NCBI GenBank assembly: GCA_023853785.1
Contig: JAJIRX010000533.1
Location: forward strand, 992,001 to 1,056,000
Source of the DNA: Psilocybe azurescens
Taxonomy: Eukaryota; Basidiomycota; Agaricomycetes; Agaricales; Agrocybaceae
Length of the DNA stretch: 64,000 bases
Reading direction: 5' to 3'
Part shown: piece after piece, positions 11,406 to 23,056 of the stretch
How the letters are laid out: every line of letters starts with the position of its first letter
Numbering within the stretch: position 1 is the stretch's first letter
Notes under the pieces: generated by a model
Database searches by the model: none
The model's input: the letters and a program-made list of their open reading frames with translations, nothing else
Told to the model about the DNA's origin: nothing
Made by a program: the position numbers and the translations under genes

Positions 11406-11750
11406 TGAACATTCAGATGAGGGCTGATGATGGCTTGGGATTACATAAGGCGTAGTGAACCATGGATGGAGATATTGTATAATCCAGAAGTTAATGTAAA
11501 TAGGGAAGTTTTAATAATCGGACTGCATATGAGATACTGTCACCGGTTTCTTGTTGGTTCATTGGTATTCGCCTGGACTCTGAAAGGTAGGAGTGGGAGC
11601 TGGTAGCAGGAGCTGACCACCCATGAGGTTGCCTCGAGGCAGAGCGTTTGGTGCATTTATATACGGTTCATCCTCGCCGTCATTTCAAACTGAATCACTC
11701 TTGACATTTTATACTCCTCAATCCCAGCGAACGAAGACGAAGTAATACTG

Positions 11751-12793
11751 ATGCAAGGCCACGGAATCGACATGTCGTTGGAACAGAGCCCAATGAGTGA
11801 AACAACTGCGGTTCTGACAAGTGTTTCAAGCACGATGTATGAGCTGTAGGTCATCCCTAAGTGCGCATTTATTTTGCTTCTGATTGTAGACGTCGTTTTC
11901 CAGACAAGAAGCATTCAGTACGCTTGGCAACTGTACTGATAAGTTCGCGACTTTCCATTCGAAATCCGTGCGGGCTTCTCTGGACGAATATGTGTGCCGT
12001 AATTGACCCAAATCGCACAGGAAGCAACCCAACATGAAATAGAAGCATGCAGTCGGAAAATCCATCACCATGAACAGGAGATGAGCGAGTTGCTGGAGAA
12101 AACAAAATTAGAACTTGTAGATGATATCAGGCAGGAGGCTGAGGCATCAGTAAGGTAAGGTGTCAAATCCTTTGCTATGTATCAAGCTAGACTTGTCGTA
12201 GAAACAAAATTGGAGATTTGGTGCGAAAAGAAGTGGCCAGGCAGGTCAAAGAGCAGGTCGCTGAACAGATCAAGGAGCATTTGCCTGACAGTTTGCAGCA
12301 GCAAGCAGACGAGAGTAAGCGACAGCTTGAAGGCATAAAAATCTCTCTTCGGAACTCGTGAGTATCTTTGGCCTTTGTTCTGATTACACTGGCTGATCGC
12401 TGATTTGGCAGTGAAGCGAGAATACAGAACTCATTCATCCAAACAAACGGTTTAATGGATCCTTTGGCACCGATATTGATGACGACTGGGGAGAAAAGTC
12501 CACTGTATCCCTCGAATGCATGGTCACTGTTAAACTACGATTGTGAGTTCCTTCATTCATCGATGCTTTACCTACCTACAAGGTTCATTGAAGTTTTTTT
12601 AGTGGAGTCGGCGAAGGGATTGAATAGGCATTATGAGCTTACACCAACGGATGACTTGCAAATGAACTTCAAGCAGTTCTTGAAACATATAGGTGAGAGA
12701 GAGCGAATATCTGTTTACTTGGTTCTTATGTTGACAAGTGACAACGACATAGGCACAGGTATCGACATCGCTGTCTCTGAGGCAGGACGTTAG
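11751..12793 (+). CDS. Unrecognised coiled-coil protein
   Basis: Seven exons join in phase (11751-11845, 11890-11932, 12021-12154, 12202-12357, 12412-12542, 12603-12692, 12753-12793) to give about 230 residues. The N terminus is rich in Ser/Thr and Met. The middle, from about residue 50 to 140, is a charged helix with heptad-like spacing (for example MSELLEKTKLELVDDIRQEA and VRKEVARQVKEQVAEQIKE), so a coiled coil is likely. The C-terminal third (LMDPLAPILMTTGEKSPLYP, AWSLLNYD) looks globular and is probably the conserved part. I do not recognise a family and see no signal peptide or membrane segment. The consistent splice phases are the main evidence that the gene is real. Confidence 0.65.
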
Positions 12794-13152
12794 CTTCGAT
12801 TCAATGCATACATTTTGCTTTGTATGCATATATTCATGCTTCATCCTCATAGGCAAGAGATGTATGACTATATGAAATCAATTGTTGAGCTGAGTTTTGT
12901 AGCTATATGCGATATGTGACTTACTACAGTTGGGTTATAAATAGGCTGATGAGAAGAGTAGATAGGCTTTCTAACCGCGCCAACAATCAACTGAGTAAGA
13001 CATGGGGATGAGAGCTGATGAGAGACGAGCCAGACATCGGTGGACTCTTTAATTTGTCTTTGATCTCGCATCAAAATGAAGAGAAAAGGGGCGCGTGCAT
13101 CAGTCAAAACCAAGAGCTTGTGCACACTTGAGCTTCTTCCAGTTCACAATCG

Positions 13153-13627
13153 ATGTCTATACAGTCCCAAACGCCAAACCCTCGAGTTGGGTTATCTCGC
13201 AGAAATTCAACCGGAATAGCGACACCTGAGCCGTCGATGCATGGTCTTGCCAATTCCTCGAACATGTTCGCAGCGGGTATAGGTGAAGCGCTGCAGGCGT
13301 TAGTCGCGTGTGCAAAACCGCCGAACACAAGACCCATAACGGTTGAATTTGGGAACCGGGTCATGGCTGTTGGAAGGCAAAGGATGCTATCCATGAATGG
13401 GAGAGTAAGTGGAGCTCTGATGGTGACATTCCAAGCGACCGCGATGCTGAGGTTTTCTGCAGAATGCGCTCTTGTATATGAAGAGCAAGTTTGGCTTATT
13501 GAACTCGACAACAGCGCTATACTTGCAAGCAACGTTTGAAGGGGACGAAGATCGATTTGTGGAAATAGATCTAGATTCGTGGGAGGAATTGGTTGTATAC
13601 ATGCAGAAACTGCGAATTATCACTTGA
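13153..13627 (+). CDS. Small unrecognised two-exon protein
   Basis: Exon 1 (13153-13404) ends at a GTAAGT donor and exon 2 (13463-13627) starts after TTTTCTGCAG, giving about 138 residues. The N terminus is polar and Ser/Pro-rich. The C-terminal half (ALYLQATFEGDEDRFVEIDL, WEELVVYMQKLRI) alternates hydrophobic and acidic residues and resembles a small alpha/beta domain such as a PB1-like fold, but this is only an impression. The ATG has the context CGATG. The reverse strand of this stretch is also open for 142 codons, but it lacks the splice sites that make the plus strand coherent. Confidence 0.55.
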
Positions 13628-13800
13628 ATGTAGAATTAGAAATGGATTTTAACACATTTCAATGGATACTATGCGGACGGAGCACGTGCCTTTGTGAAGT
13701 GTGTGGCGTCACAACTTGAACGACACACTGAACTCTCTGCTTTTGCCATTACCTTCTGCCGACTTATTACTCGCCTGTGCTTCTGTAGGATTTTAAGTTC

Positions 13801-15100
13801 ATGCCAGCCAGCTCTGATATGGCAGTGAGTTTCGTTTAGCGGCTATTTTCTTCCTTCTTTCAACTCATCACGTTGCGGTAGAGCCAGGTCTCCCCGTTGG
13901 CACAGGTTCACAGGGCTTACCAACGACTCACACACTCCGAACTTGTTTTATTCCTCAAAGTTCGTAACCTACCGACTTCCGGGACTGACTCAGAATTAGC
14001 TGCACGCCTTTCAAATCATGACTTGCACACGTATCATTTTCCTAGTGCCATGCTCGATCGAGCCTCAACATCTTCACCGACTTTGACCACCAAACACCGG
14101 CAGTCCATGACACCGGACCTACCAGTCGAAATCCTTGCCGATATCATGGATCATGTTGGAGACTGGGAACTCGCTAAAGCCGTTGGTGTTCCGACGTCTC
14201 TTGCCCAACCATCGGAATGGGGCCGCGCCACCCGCACAGACAGAGCAGTCATTACCGGCCAGCTGGCCCACATCCGGAAAGCCAAACCTTCCGCCGAGAA
14301 TCCGTTGACGAAAATCGGCGCAACATTAGCCATTCGATTCGGCTATGTCAATGTTCTTGAATACTTTCTATCTCAACACCATAAAATGTTTCTTGATGTT
14401 TTCGAGGACGACCTTATACCCATAAAAGCCTCACGGCACGGCCGTCTTAACATATTGTCATGGTGGAAACATGGCTTCGAACAGCACCCAGACCTCGTTC
14501 CTCCCGCCAAAACGAAGCTCAATAGCGGAAGCTGTAGACCGCGCGTCACGGAATGGACATGTCGTCTCTCTGGATTGGTGGCTAACGTGGGGCCATCCTT
14601 TTGAATACACTGAAGCGGCGCTGGAATATGCAAGTTCCAAAAATCAAATCGCAGTCTTGGATTGGTGGAAAAGGCAGCATAAAGAGAACAGACTCCCTCT
14701 AAAGATCGGCCGAGCGATGGACATGGCAAGCACCGCTGGACATGTGGAGGTTCTAGAGTGGTGGGCTGGGTCGCAGCTGGATCCTAAGTACGACCGTCAT
14801 GCTCTACAGCACGCAAGTTGTCATGGAAAGGTTGAAGTCTTGCAGTGGTGGTTAGGCAGCGGTCTGCCTCTTATCTTTGATCAAGAAGCTTTAACGGGCG
14901 CCACAAGACACAATAGGCCAGAAGTACTAGATTGGTGGGACAAATCGGGGTTACCGATCAATTACAGGATGTGTGACATTGAAGAGGCACTAGAGGAGTC
15001 TATCATTCCCGGGGACGATGCTAGGGAATGGTGGCAGAAGAAAGGGGTTGATTTCAATGCAAACGACAAGGAATGGATGAAATTGCAGAGCCTGAATTGA
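13801..15100 (+). CDS. SAP-like / F-box-like protein with WW-type ankyrin-like repeats, one frame break
   Basis: Exon 1 is 13801-13824 (MPASSDMA) and exon 2 runs from 13882 to the stop at 15100. The N-terminal part (ELVLFLKVRNLPTSGTDSEL) looks like a SAP helix-extended-helix motif. It is followed by an F-box-like segment, TPDLPVEILADIMDHV. The rest is a series of about seven repeats of some 30-35 residues, each ending in a motif such as VEVLEWWAGSQL or PEVLDWWDKSGL. These are degenerate ankyrin-type repeats common in agaricomycete and oomycete proteins. The repeats cross from one frame to another between about 14495 and 14515. One base is in excess near CCCGCCAAAA (14502-14512), with no intron large enough to explain it. 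The protein may recruit targets to an SCF ubiquitin ligase; that is inference. Confidence 0.7.
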
Positions 15101-15442
15101 TTATTTCTCCCTCTTTCATTCGTTCGGATCTAATTCTTTGGATGTTGTTACATTCGCCTGTATACATACAGTACTTACCATTCAGTTTCATTTGTACTAA
15201 TACATCAACACACGCAATCTATACTTTGAATTATTCTACTAGTAATATTGCCAGCGTGAGGAGTGGTAAGTCAATATTATAGAATGATGATCTATTGCAC
15301 TGCTTTAAAAGCGTTGTCCCATGACAAAACGACATATATACCGAGGTTTGATAAAGTTACTATTGGAACTGAACTGCTGCCTACCTGCTTTGACACCCGT
15401 GTATCCGAATGGCCTCTATTTGCCGCTGTATCACTACGAGGG

Positions 15443-16378
15443 TTAATTTGACGCTTGCCAGATATCGTTCTCGCCTCTATAGTACGCCAACTCCCAACTT
15501 TCATCTGGAATCGGTCCTGCCATCGGCTGGTCGACGTTGAGTTGGACGACTGAGCCAAACGCAATCGGATCGGAAGATAACGCCCACGTAAGAAAGCTAG
15601 TTTCTCCTCCTTGTGAACTCTCTGAAGGTGGAAGGGTATACACAAGAACCGGTGTAGTTGCTGAGCCACGGGTGCCGACGAGCGTGAAAGCAAAATGCGT
15701 GAGTTTTGGCATGAGTTTGAATGGTATTTTGGAAATCCAGCTAGGCACTCCGCCGTCGCTGTGGGAAGGAGAACTGAGGCCGTAGTTCACCGGGTCCCAA
15801 ATAGTGAGATGCGTGATTTCTCGCAGAAACGCCACCCCAGAGTTCGTCGATGTTAGCGCATTCCACCGTAGCCGGCTACCCCCAAACGTCACGCGTGTGC
15901 AGTTCCAATGTTGCAAGTAACCCAGCCGCACGTCCCCCAGTGCATCGTACAGGAGATGGATAGACTTAAAATTGAACCCGAGAGTCTCGGCCCTAGAGAA
16001 GAGATCGTAGAAAGGTCTATAGTTGATGAAATGGCTCTCTGGTTGGTCTGCCAATGGTTCCCAGCATTGCGAACTCCATAAATGTCGCACGTGCCGTGTG
16101 TAATCAAGGCTAAGACGAGAGCCAGTCGATGAAAAGGACTTTTGTTGATGAAGGGTTCGAAGGAATAAATTAAGCGTTTCCTGACTGTTGAGGATCACGG
16201 TGCGAAGAAGGTGGCGCATGACAACTTGGCGAACATTTGATGATACAAGGGCAAGACTGGTTGCGGTGTGATAGATGCGATTTCGTGATTGATCATTGGC
16301 ACTCGATCCAGTAGACGCCGCAAGTTGAAGAATCTCAAGGGCCAGCTCAAGAGGAAGTTTCGAAAAGTGAAAGACCAT
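15443..16378 (-). CDS. F-box-like protein
   Basis: A single open exon of 311 codons begins MVFHFSKLPLELALEILQLA, a typical N-terminal F-box-like helix pair (LPxELxxEIL). It is followed by LALVSSNVRQVVMRHLLRTV, the usual F-box continuation in basidiomycetes. The remainder has leucine-spaced strands (LREITHLTIWDP, LMPKLTHFAFTLVG) like the irregular leucine-rich C-terminal domains of such proteins. They usually pair with Skp1 in SCF ubiquitin ligases. The gene is convergent with the ankyrin-like gene, with 342 bases between their stops. Upstream in frame there is only a GTG, so the ATG at 16378 is taken as the start. The target is unknown. Confidence 0.72.
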   Translation of the reverse strand: MVFHFSKLPLELALEILQLAASTGSSANDQSRNRIYHTATSLALVSSNVRQVVMRHLLRTVILNSQETLNLFLRTLHQQKSFSSTGSRLSLDYTRHVRHLWSSQCWEPLADQPESHFINYRPFYDLFSRAETLGFNFKSIHLLYDALGDVRLGYLQHWNCTRVTFGGSRLRWNALTSTNSGVAFLREITHLTIWDPVNYGLSSPSHSDGGVPSWISKIPFKLMPKLTHFAFTLVGTRGSATTPVLVYTLPPSESSQGGETSFLTWALSSDPIAFGSVVQLNVDQPMAGPIPDESWELAYYRGENDIWQASN

Positions 16379-16420
16379 CGTGAAGGGGGAATAGTGATGT
16401 GCCTTGAGAGGCTGAAACAC

Positions 16421-18290
16421 TTCTTATTATTTCAGCAAAGACTTCGGCCGTGGATACACGAAAGGAAACCCACGCGACGAGACTGACCGCTCTCAGTTCT
16501 TCGACAAGCCAAGTCGATGGGGTGCGTAGTATTGACAACTGAAAGGGAGGGCAGGAACAATGCTTTTATTATGTTAGGCTAATAAGTATATCTCAACTAG
16601 AGGATAGAACGGCTCACAACAAGAATAGCATTACATTGTATAAGCTACTGGGCATAAAGAGAACAACCAAAGAACAAGCTGTCGAGGAGTCGAATAATAC
16701 TTACTTATATGTAATAGACTTCTGACACGCAGCTTCTTCGCAGCTTCTTGCAGCCAACGTTGTATTCTCACCGGGTCCGAATCCGCCGCTTTACATGCGT
16801 CGGTTAAAAACATCTTTTGTTTATTCCAATTCATTAGAGAATGTAGACTGCGCATTGATGGTGAATAAAACACGGGGTAACAAACACACGGCTTTTGCTC
16901 ACCAAAGAAACTTGACCCATATTGACGCGGTGCGACGCTAGCTCCTGAAGGTCCTGAACCATGAAGTCCGACATACGGAATCAATTTGGTACCCTAGAAG
17001 GAATTATTACTTATACATGCTTTCCAGACTTGACAGAGCGGATCCGATGCATCGTGGAGTGTGTTGTCTATCGGATCTTTGAACGGATTCACGACCACGA
17101 AGAAAGTATTTGTGGCTGCCCAATGACAAATTTTGCGACTTGAAATTGACTTGAAATGTATTTATTAAAATTTATCCATGATCACCTCGAGGCTATGGTC
17201 CGTGGGTTCATATTTTACAATTGGGATGACAAGTACGTGGTGAAAACACAACAGCGTGGAAATCCATTCGAGAGTCTCCAAGAAGGACAATGAGGATACT
17301 TAAAGACGAGGAAATACAACCAAATGGGTCTATTGGTCATGGTTCTATGTAAAGTCCCAGTCTCATGACAATCAGCTCGTAACCTTCTTGAATGTTCAAT
17401 ACGGCTTAACAAAGTACCTTTTGGTTATTTCACAGACTCATCTCGAGTCTGCTTTACTCGAACTCACTCGTGAAACAAGTTAGCAATGTAAATCGTTTCC
17501 ACTATATCCATCTTCGGAGACAGTTTTTCTCAAGTTTTTCTTGTCTCCGAGTCCAGGAGTCAGCAACCGCCAATGATTCTCCGACAGCTCAAGCGTAGCC
17601 CAATATCCCACCAAGATTACCAACGACTAAGCACACTTGACTGGCTCTGGTATGTTTAGTGAAAGTTGGTCAAGCGTTAGCATCGGAATAGTTCGGTTAG
17701 CACCCGTTGGTGCCTATATTGTCATCCTGATTTTGATACAGCAGTGATTTCACTGTGCAGCGAATGTCAATGTGTAATAGCACCACCATAGCCTGAACGT
17801 TGTGGCAAAATTTGCCGAGGCAGGGGGTTGAAACTGGGATAAAAGGCGTAGTAAAATCCTAGACATTGTCTACCTAATTCTGCAGCTAACGAGCTAAATA
17901 AATCGCGCGGTACGTGGCATAATCTCATCCATCTTACTGATTCGTAAAGTCGCAGGTCAATAAGAAATCTCTAGTCTGAGCCTCACCAGAAACTCAGTTG
18001 AAAGCTCGCAAGTACATACATAAATTCGTCGTATCTTTGACTGATTGAGAGGATTACAGTTCGTGTCGAAAATTCCAATCTGGAGTTGTCCATTGTGGTG
18101 CGCTGCATATATTTCTATTTTACTGATCAAGATACATCGCAGTTTAAACGCAGGCTGGCCCGCATATTTGCTATTATCACGCAAGAATTCAGTCCTTTGT
18201 GGTGTATAACGCGATGTTTAACCCTACCTTACTGACTGATGCATTTGCAGTTCATGCGGCAAAGTGCTGAAATTTGATCATTTGATTTGA
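16421..18290. other. Gene-poor AT-rich stretch
   Basis: No confident gene. The best fragment is on the minus strand at 16631-16984, where a peptide including MNWNKQKMFLTDACKAADSD and IQRWLQEAAKKL has a protein-like composition and could be one exon of an unrecognised gene. No matching upstream or downstream exon was found. No terminal repeats or transposase motifs were seen. Confidence 0.3.
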
Positions 18291-18299
18291 CAGTCAACG

Positions 18300-19425
18300 C
18301 GACGATGGTGAGTGTATAACTTGACGCGTATGCTGATTCAGGCAATTCAGGGATCAAATTTTGGTTTTCAAGTTTGCTTTCGTAGGACTGAAAGAGTTCT
18401 TTTCAGGTGCGTGACAATTAATTGTATTCGGTGATAAAATTGCAGTTCGCTCGAGAAAATCTCTGAAAGTTCCTGAAGATAAGTACTTGCCATGCGTATT
18501 TCACTGACCATTTCTAGTGACTAGGAAACATAAAGATTGCCGATCAATTGTCATGATGATGGTAAGGATGAATTCTCTCTCCTAACCCACATATTCATTA
18601 GCTTTGGCTGAGGTACCCGAGACTTTGGCCTTGGGAAGAATCTTGGATAATGCATTGCAGGTCATGTATTTTATACCTCATCGTCAATTCTATCATACCA
18701 GGCCATCAGGTTGATCATGATATACCTATGGAGATGCTTTTGGAACAAAGTGTGAGTTTTTACTTGTCACTGTCGTCGTTGAAAGTCCCGTCAAATTGTA
18801 GATTCTTTACGATCTCTTCCCGGCGGTCTGAACTATTGCTTTAGCCATCCCTTTCAGATTTTCCCGCCAACACCAAGGTCAGGCACTATGCTTGGAAGAA
18901 CGCAAAGCTCTATAACGATGGTCAGTACTTTGATTGTATCTTAGATGTTCGGATTTTTTGGCTTCCTCCACCTACAAAGGAGCTTCTAACACGAGGCGAG
19001 TTAACGTGGAGACACTGACCATTCTTTTCTTTCTGCCATTTTGCTTTCACAGGAAAATTTTCTTGAATATGCGATTGTTGCGACCTTTGGAAAATTTCTG
19101 AATTCCTACTATTTTAAAATTTATGTAAAGGTTTGCATCCCCCTTGCTCAATTATAAAGCAATCACCTGTGGTTATCAAAAGTCTTAAAGGTTGAAATTT
19201 TTGAAACTAGGAAAGCAATGTGGTTTGACCAGAGTTGGCTTGGATGTTATTGCACGAAAAGGTAACCACTCTTAAATTCGTCCAAGCACGTTACTAACTC
19301 AAATACAGGTGCTTTTGTTTTGAACATCGATACTATGGATTGTGAAACACTTGGAAGCCATTGTGTTGGTGTGCAGTCTCCATATGATTGGTTAATTTAT
19401 CATTTGATGGTATAACTAGACTAGG
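18300..19425 (+). other. Possible small multi-exon gene or gene relic
   Basis: A chain of good splice signals on the plus strand brackets short open segments. Donors include GTGCGT near 18410, GTAAGG near 18560, GTGAGT near 18750, GTCAGT near 18920 and GTAACC near 19260. Each is followed 50-100 bases later by a CAG or TAG acceptor. Segments read, for example, HQVDHDIPMEMLLEQS, ENFLEYAIVATFGKFLN and VEIFETRKAMWFDQSW. Part of the region also reads sensibly in another frame (DFPANTKVRHYAWKNAKLYN near 18860-18920). I could not settle one phase-consistent chain with a start codon. It may be a real short gene with a frame error, or a decayed copy. Confidence 0.3.
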
Positions 19426-19944
19426 ACATCGAACATAAGTAGTTAAAATACTAAGTCGTGCAATTCGATGCAAGATATCAGTAGACAAGGGCATCTTATT
19501 TTTCATCCGTATATATGATGTGTAGACACTGAAGCACCCAGTACATCAACAGTAGAGTACAACAAACACGCATTTGTTTCGTTTCGACGCTCACTTTGAT
19601 CTTCAACCCGAGGACACATCACAACGACGCCACAGTGCTTTCTTCTCTTAAAACTTGCCCTGTGCCCCTATTGTTTCTGTATCTTGTTCGTTGTGATTTC
19701 ACGTTTCTTGCAAGTCTGTTGTCTGTGGTCTCTAAGCCCAGTCACCTACTCAACCGTTATTATAATGAGGACAGGCTGCAACAGGGCGTGGTATTTATAA
19801 ACTTGTTATCCCAATTTAGGATCAAACGCCGTAACACATGCAGCCGGGAGTGCGATGCTCAAAATGTAGAAAAGGCTTGCATTTTTTATCATCATTCACC
19901 ATCTTTTTTGTTGAACTCTTACCTACCCATCTATCCCTTCCTGA

Positions 19945-22648
19945 ATGCCTCACGATATTGACCATAAAGCCTTGCGGGACCTACTTTCCGAAGATTCCGA
20001 CACTGATTCGGTTTCTGGGATATACGAATACGCAGAGACTTCCCAGTGAGGAGGGCCACACTGCCTTCGTGACATGCGCTGATTCTGGATTATTTTTTGT
20101 TGCGCAGGGAATTAACATGCAAGTACCCCACCAGCTCGACAAGATATACCGGTTCAAGCTCCAAAAGAGTTACTTGGCCCCAAGCACCGCTTACGATGAT
20201 CAGTACAGAAGACATGATACCTTTACCGACCGACATACATCTCGCGACTACTCCCAACCTCGACGACATCCTCAAGATCGCACAGATGGAGATCTTTCCT
20301 TGTTATTTCAAGAAACCACTACAAATTTGTTTGGGAGGACTCTTGTAAGTACACGATGCAAATTTTAGGTCTGATTTCTCGGTGGCTCTTATGATTTACA
20401 TATTTCCGCAGGAAGAAGCTTCCTTCGATTTCCTGCAACAAGTACGCCCTCGAGCTTCGAGGAGGCACGATGGTACTCCTTCCTTGACATCCGATGACAC
20501 GCGGTCTGGATCATCCTCTAGTAGGCTTGAGTCACCGGCTCCTCAGCGTCAACGACACAGATCCCCACCTCGACGAGCCCATAGAGTGATCAGCCACGTC
20601 TCGGAGTCGACGCCACACATACATGACGTGCGAGAGGATGCTACTGTTTGCCTTCCGTCCATCAGGGAACTTGATCAGAACATAAATGGAGTTTCAACGC
20701 CAGCACCCCCTTCACCGCCGGGATACGCCAGCAGAAGGGAATACGAACAACGAAGAAATCATCTCGTTCCGCGGGTTGTAACACCAGAACCTCCATCATG
20801 GCACTCTGGATACCCATACGAGGAACACGATCAGAGAGTAAACAGTCCCATTCCACGTCTTGTATCACCAGAACCTCATGCACGACCCAGATACCCCACC
20901 AGGGAAATCCACTGGAGAGAAAATTACTCCAGTTCACAGGCTACGACACAAGACACTCTGTACACGGCCCGACACCCTACTCGAGATCCTGAACAGAGAA
21001 TAAGTTGCCTTATTCAACGAGTTACAGTACCAGACCTTCATTCAGATCCCAGATACCCCAACAGAGCGCTCGATCAGAGAATAAATCATTCCAGTACACA
21101 TAATGTTCCTCCAGACCCTCCTTCACCACCCATATACCCCAACAAACGACCGGATCAAAGAACCGCATATCTCAATCCACGAAATGTATCACCAGGACTT
21201 TCTTCACCCAGAGCTCTTAATAAACAGCCAGAACAGGAAAGAAACTACCCACTCACTCGAGTTGTATCGCCAGAACCTCCATTATCGCCATTATACAGTA
21301 ACTATCCCCTTGAACCAATCTTATCACCAGAATCTCCCTCAACGCCAAGAGCTTACAGCAGACCGCCCGAGCAGAGGAACGACCATCCAATTACTCGAGT
21401 CTCGCCAGAAGCTCCTTTATCATCATTATATCCCGACATACAACTGGAGCAGGAAAATGGTCATCCCATTGCACGACTGATATTACTAGAACCTCCTCTA
21501 ACGCCCAGACCTGCTAGCAGGCAATCAGAGCGAAGAAGTAACTATGCGCTTGCTCGCATTATATCATCAGAACCTCCTTCAAACCCATCATACGCTGACG
21601 TACATCCCGAGCAGGAAAGTGACTACCCCCTGCACGAGCTGTTACACCTGCACTTTCTCCAACAACCGCAAGTGCTAGGAAACAACCCAATCAGAGAATT
21701 ACGAGGGCTATTATGCCAGCGCCTATTTTAACACCAGGAATACCCAACAGTGAACCTGAACAGAGGACAAACCGTCCCGTCCTCCCTGAAGTTGTACCAG
21801 AACCAATTTTAGCCCCCGTAAACCCCAACAGAGAACCCGAGCAGGAAATAAGCCATCCGATTCCGCGGGTGGTGACACCAGAACCTCCTTCACCTCCCCA
21901 ATATCCCGACGAGAGAGCTGCGAATATCCTCGGCCCTGTTCGAAGCGCCTTAGATCTATCCAATGCTACTCGAAAGGTCATATTTGAGAACAACAAGACC
22001 TCAGAATGGGATTTCAGGTCTGTCAATGTCGATCCACCCACAGTGACTGTGGAAGTCTTAACGCCAGCGAAGGAAAGGAATAAGCGAAAGGCCCCCTCTC
22101 CTACTAGTAAGACTCCCAAGCCGCCCAAAGTCCCCAAAGTGCGAAAGGCTCCCAAGGCTCCCAAGCAACCTAAAGCGCCCAAACCACCCGCCCCAGTTCC
22201 TCCACCGGAAGGAGAGAACGAAATCGACGAACTCGCAGGCGATGACGACAACGAATACGTTGACCCGCCAGCAACGGACTCTTCACAGCAAGAACGACAG
22301 AAGACTCAGATTAAAAAGCCGGTACTCCCTGTGTCATACACATGCGAGTATTGCGCCAAAGTCTTTACGCGCAACTTTGATAAGCGGCGACATATCAAGA
22401 GCATACATCAAGCCCAGACTGAAGATGCTATTCAATCCCGCACTTGCCCGTGTTGTAACGAGGTTTTGTCCAGAGAGGACGCTTTCAGGAGGCACATCGT
22501 CAAAGTGCCAGATTCGTGCATTCGATTGGCGGAGTTGCGTAGTATGCCGCTCACCATCGAGCAGAAGAAACGATTGCTGAAGATGCATGAGGATGGGATG
22601 CCACCGAGGTTCCCCTTCGACGAACTCTTCTATATGTACAGAAGATGA
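19945..22648 (+). CDS. Proline-rich repeat protein with two C-terminal zinc fingers, frame breaks
   Basis: The likely start is MPHDIDHKALRDLLSEDSDT at 19945, with exons about 19945-20045, 20106-20345 and from 20412 on. The last exon has an Arg/Ser-rich start, then a long proline-rich tandem repeat (20690-21912), then a basic Lys/Pro tract (KPPKVPKVRKAPKAPKQPK). At the end are two zinc fingers: CEYC..RRHIKSIH (C2H2) near 22345-22410 and CPCC..RRHIVKVPDSC (a C2HC variant) near 22446-22518. The architecture suggests a nuclear DNA-binding or regulatory protein. The coding frame changes at CCCCC (21626-21630), one base short. There is also a one-base phase mismatch between the 20106-20345 exon and the next if the 19945 start is right. 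The 5' structure is therefore uncertain. Confidence 0.68.
20690..21912 (+). repeat. Degenerate proline-rich tandem repeat, about 13 units of some 30 residues
   Basis: Each unit of roughly 90-100 bases encodes a variation on RVVTPEPPSPP..YP followed by EQR.NHPI. The phrase CCAGAACCTCC recurs at fairly regular spacing. Units vary in length and sequence, so this is an old expansion rather than a recent satellite. It forms the central third of the zinc-finger protein. Confidence 0.75.
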
Positions 22649-23056
22649 CACATACGAAACAGGTTCCTTCGTACATTATTATTATTTACATAGGATAGTT
22701 ACATTATGTATCTATTGGTTTCCCCTTCTCTACTATCGTTGTCATCCTGTTTTCCAATGAACCGCACATGCGTCAAGGACTTTATATTATGATCCACATT
22801 GCACCAGAATACACTCTTTCACACCATTACTTTATTGTCATCGTTATATTATATGTATGAAAATTCCAAGTTTCCAGGCGACGAATAGGAATGTTCCAAC
22901 CAGAGATTGATTGTAGGCAAAGAAATATAACTACAGCGTGAAATTAACTAATTAGACAACAGAGTGGGAAGATAACAGGGGAGAAATATGCAGCATTTCG
23001 GTAGCAATGGTAGAATGAAAATAGATCGTCAACCGTCTCGTACTTAGAAGAGATGA

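Noticed and set aside
13104..13532. Minus-strand open frame of 142 codons over the small two-exon gene
   Set aside because: The plus strand has a coherent GTAAGT..CTGCAG intron and a better start; the antisense frame has no features.
17215..19500. Idea of a transposon or LTR remnant in the AT-rich stretch
   Set aside because: I found no terminal repeats, target-site duplication, reverse transcriptase or transposase motifs.
21691..22251. Minus-strand glycine-rich frame of 186 codons
   Set aside because: Its Gly/Leu repeats are the reverse complement of the Lys/Pro tract of the zinc-finger gene.
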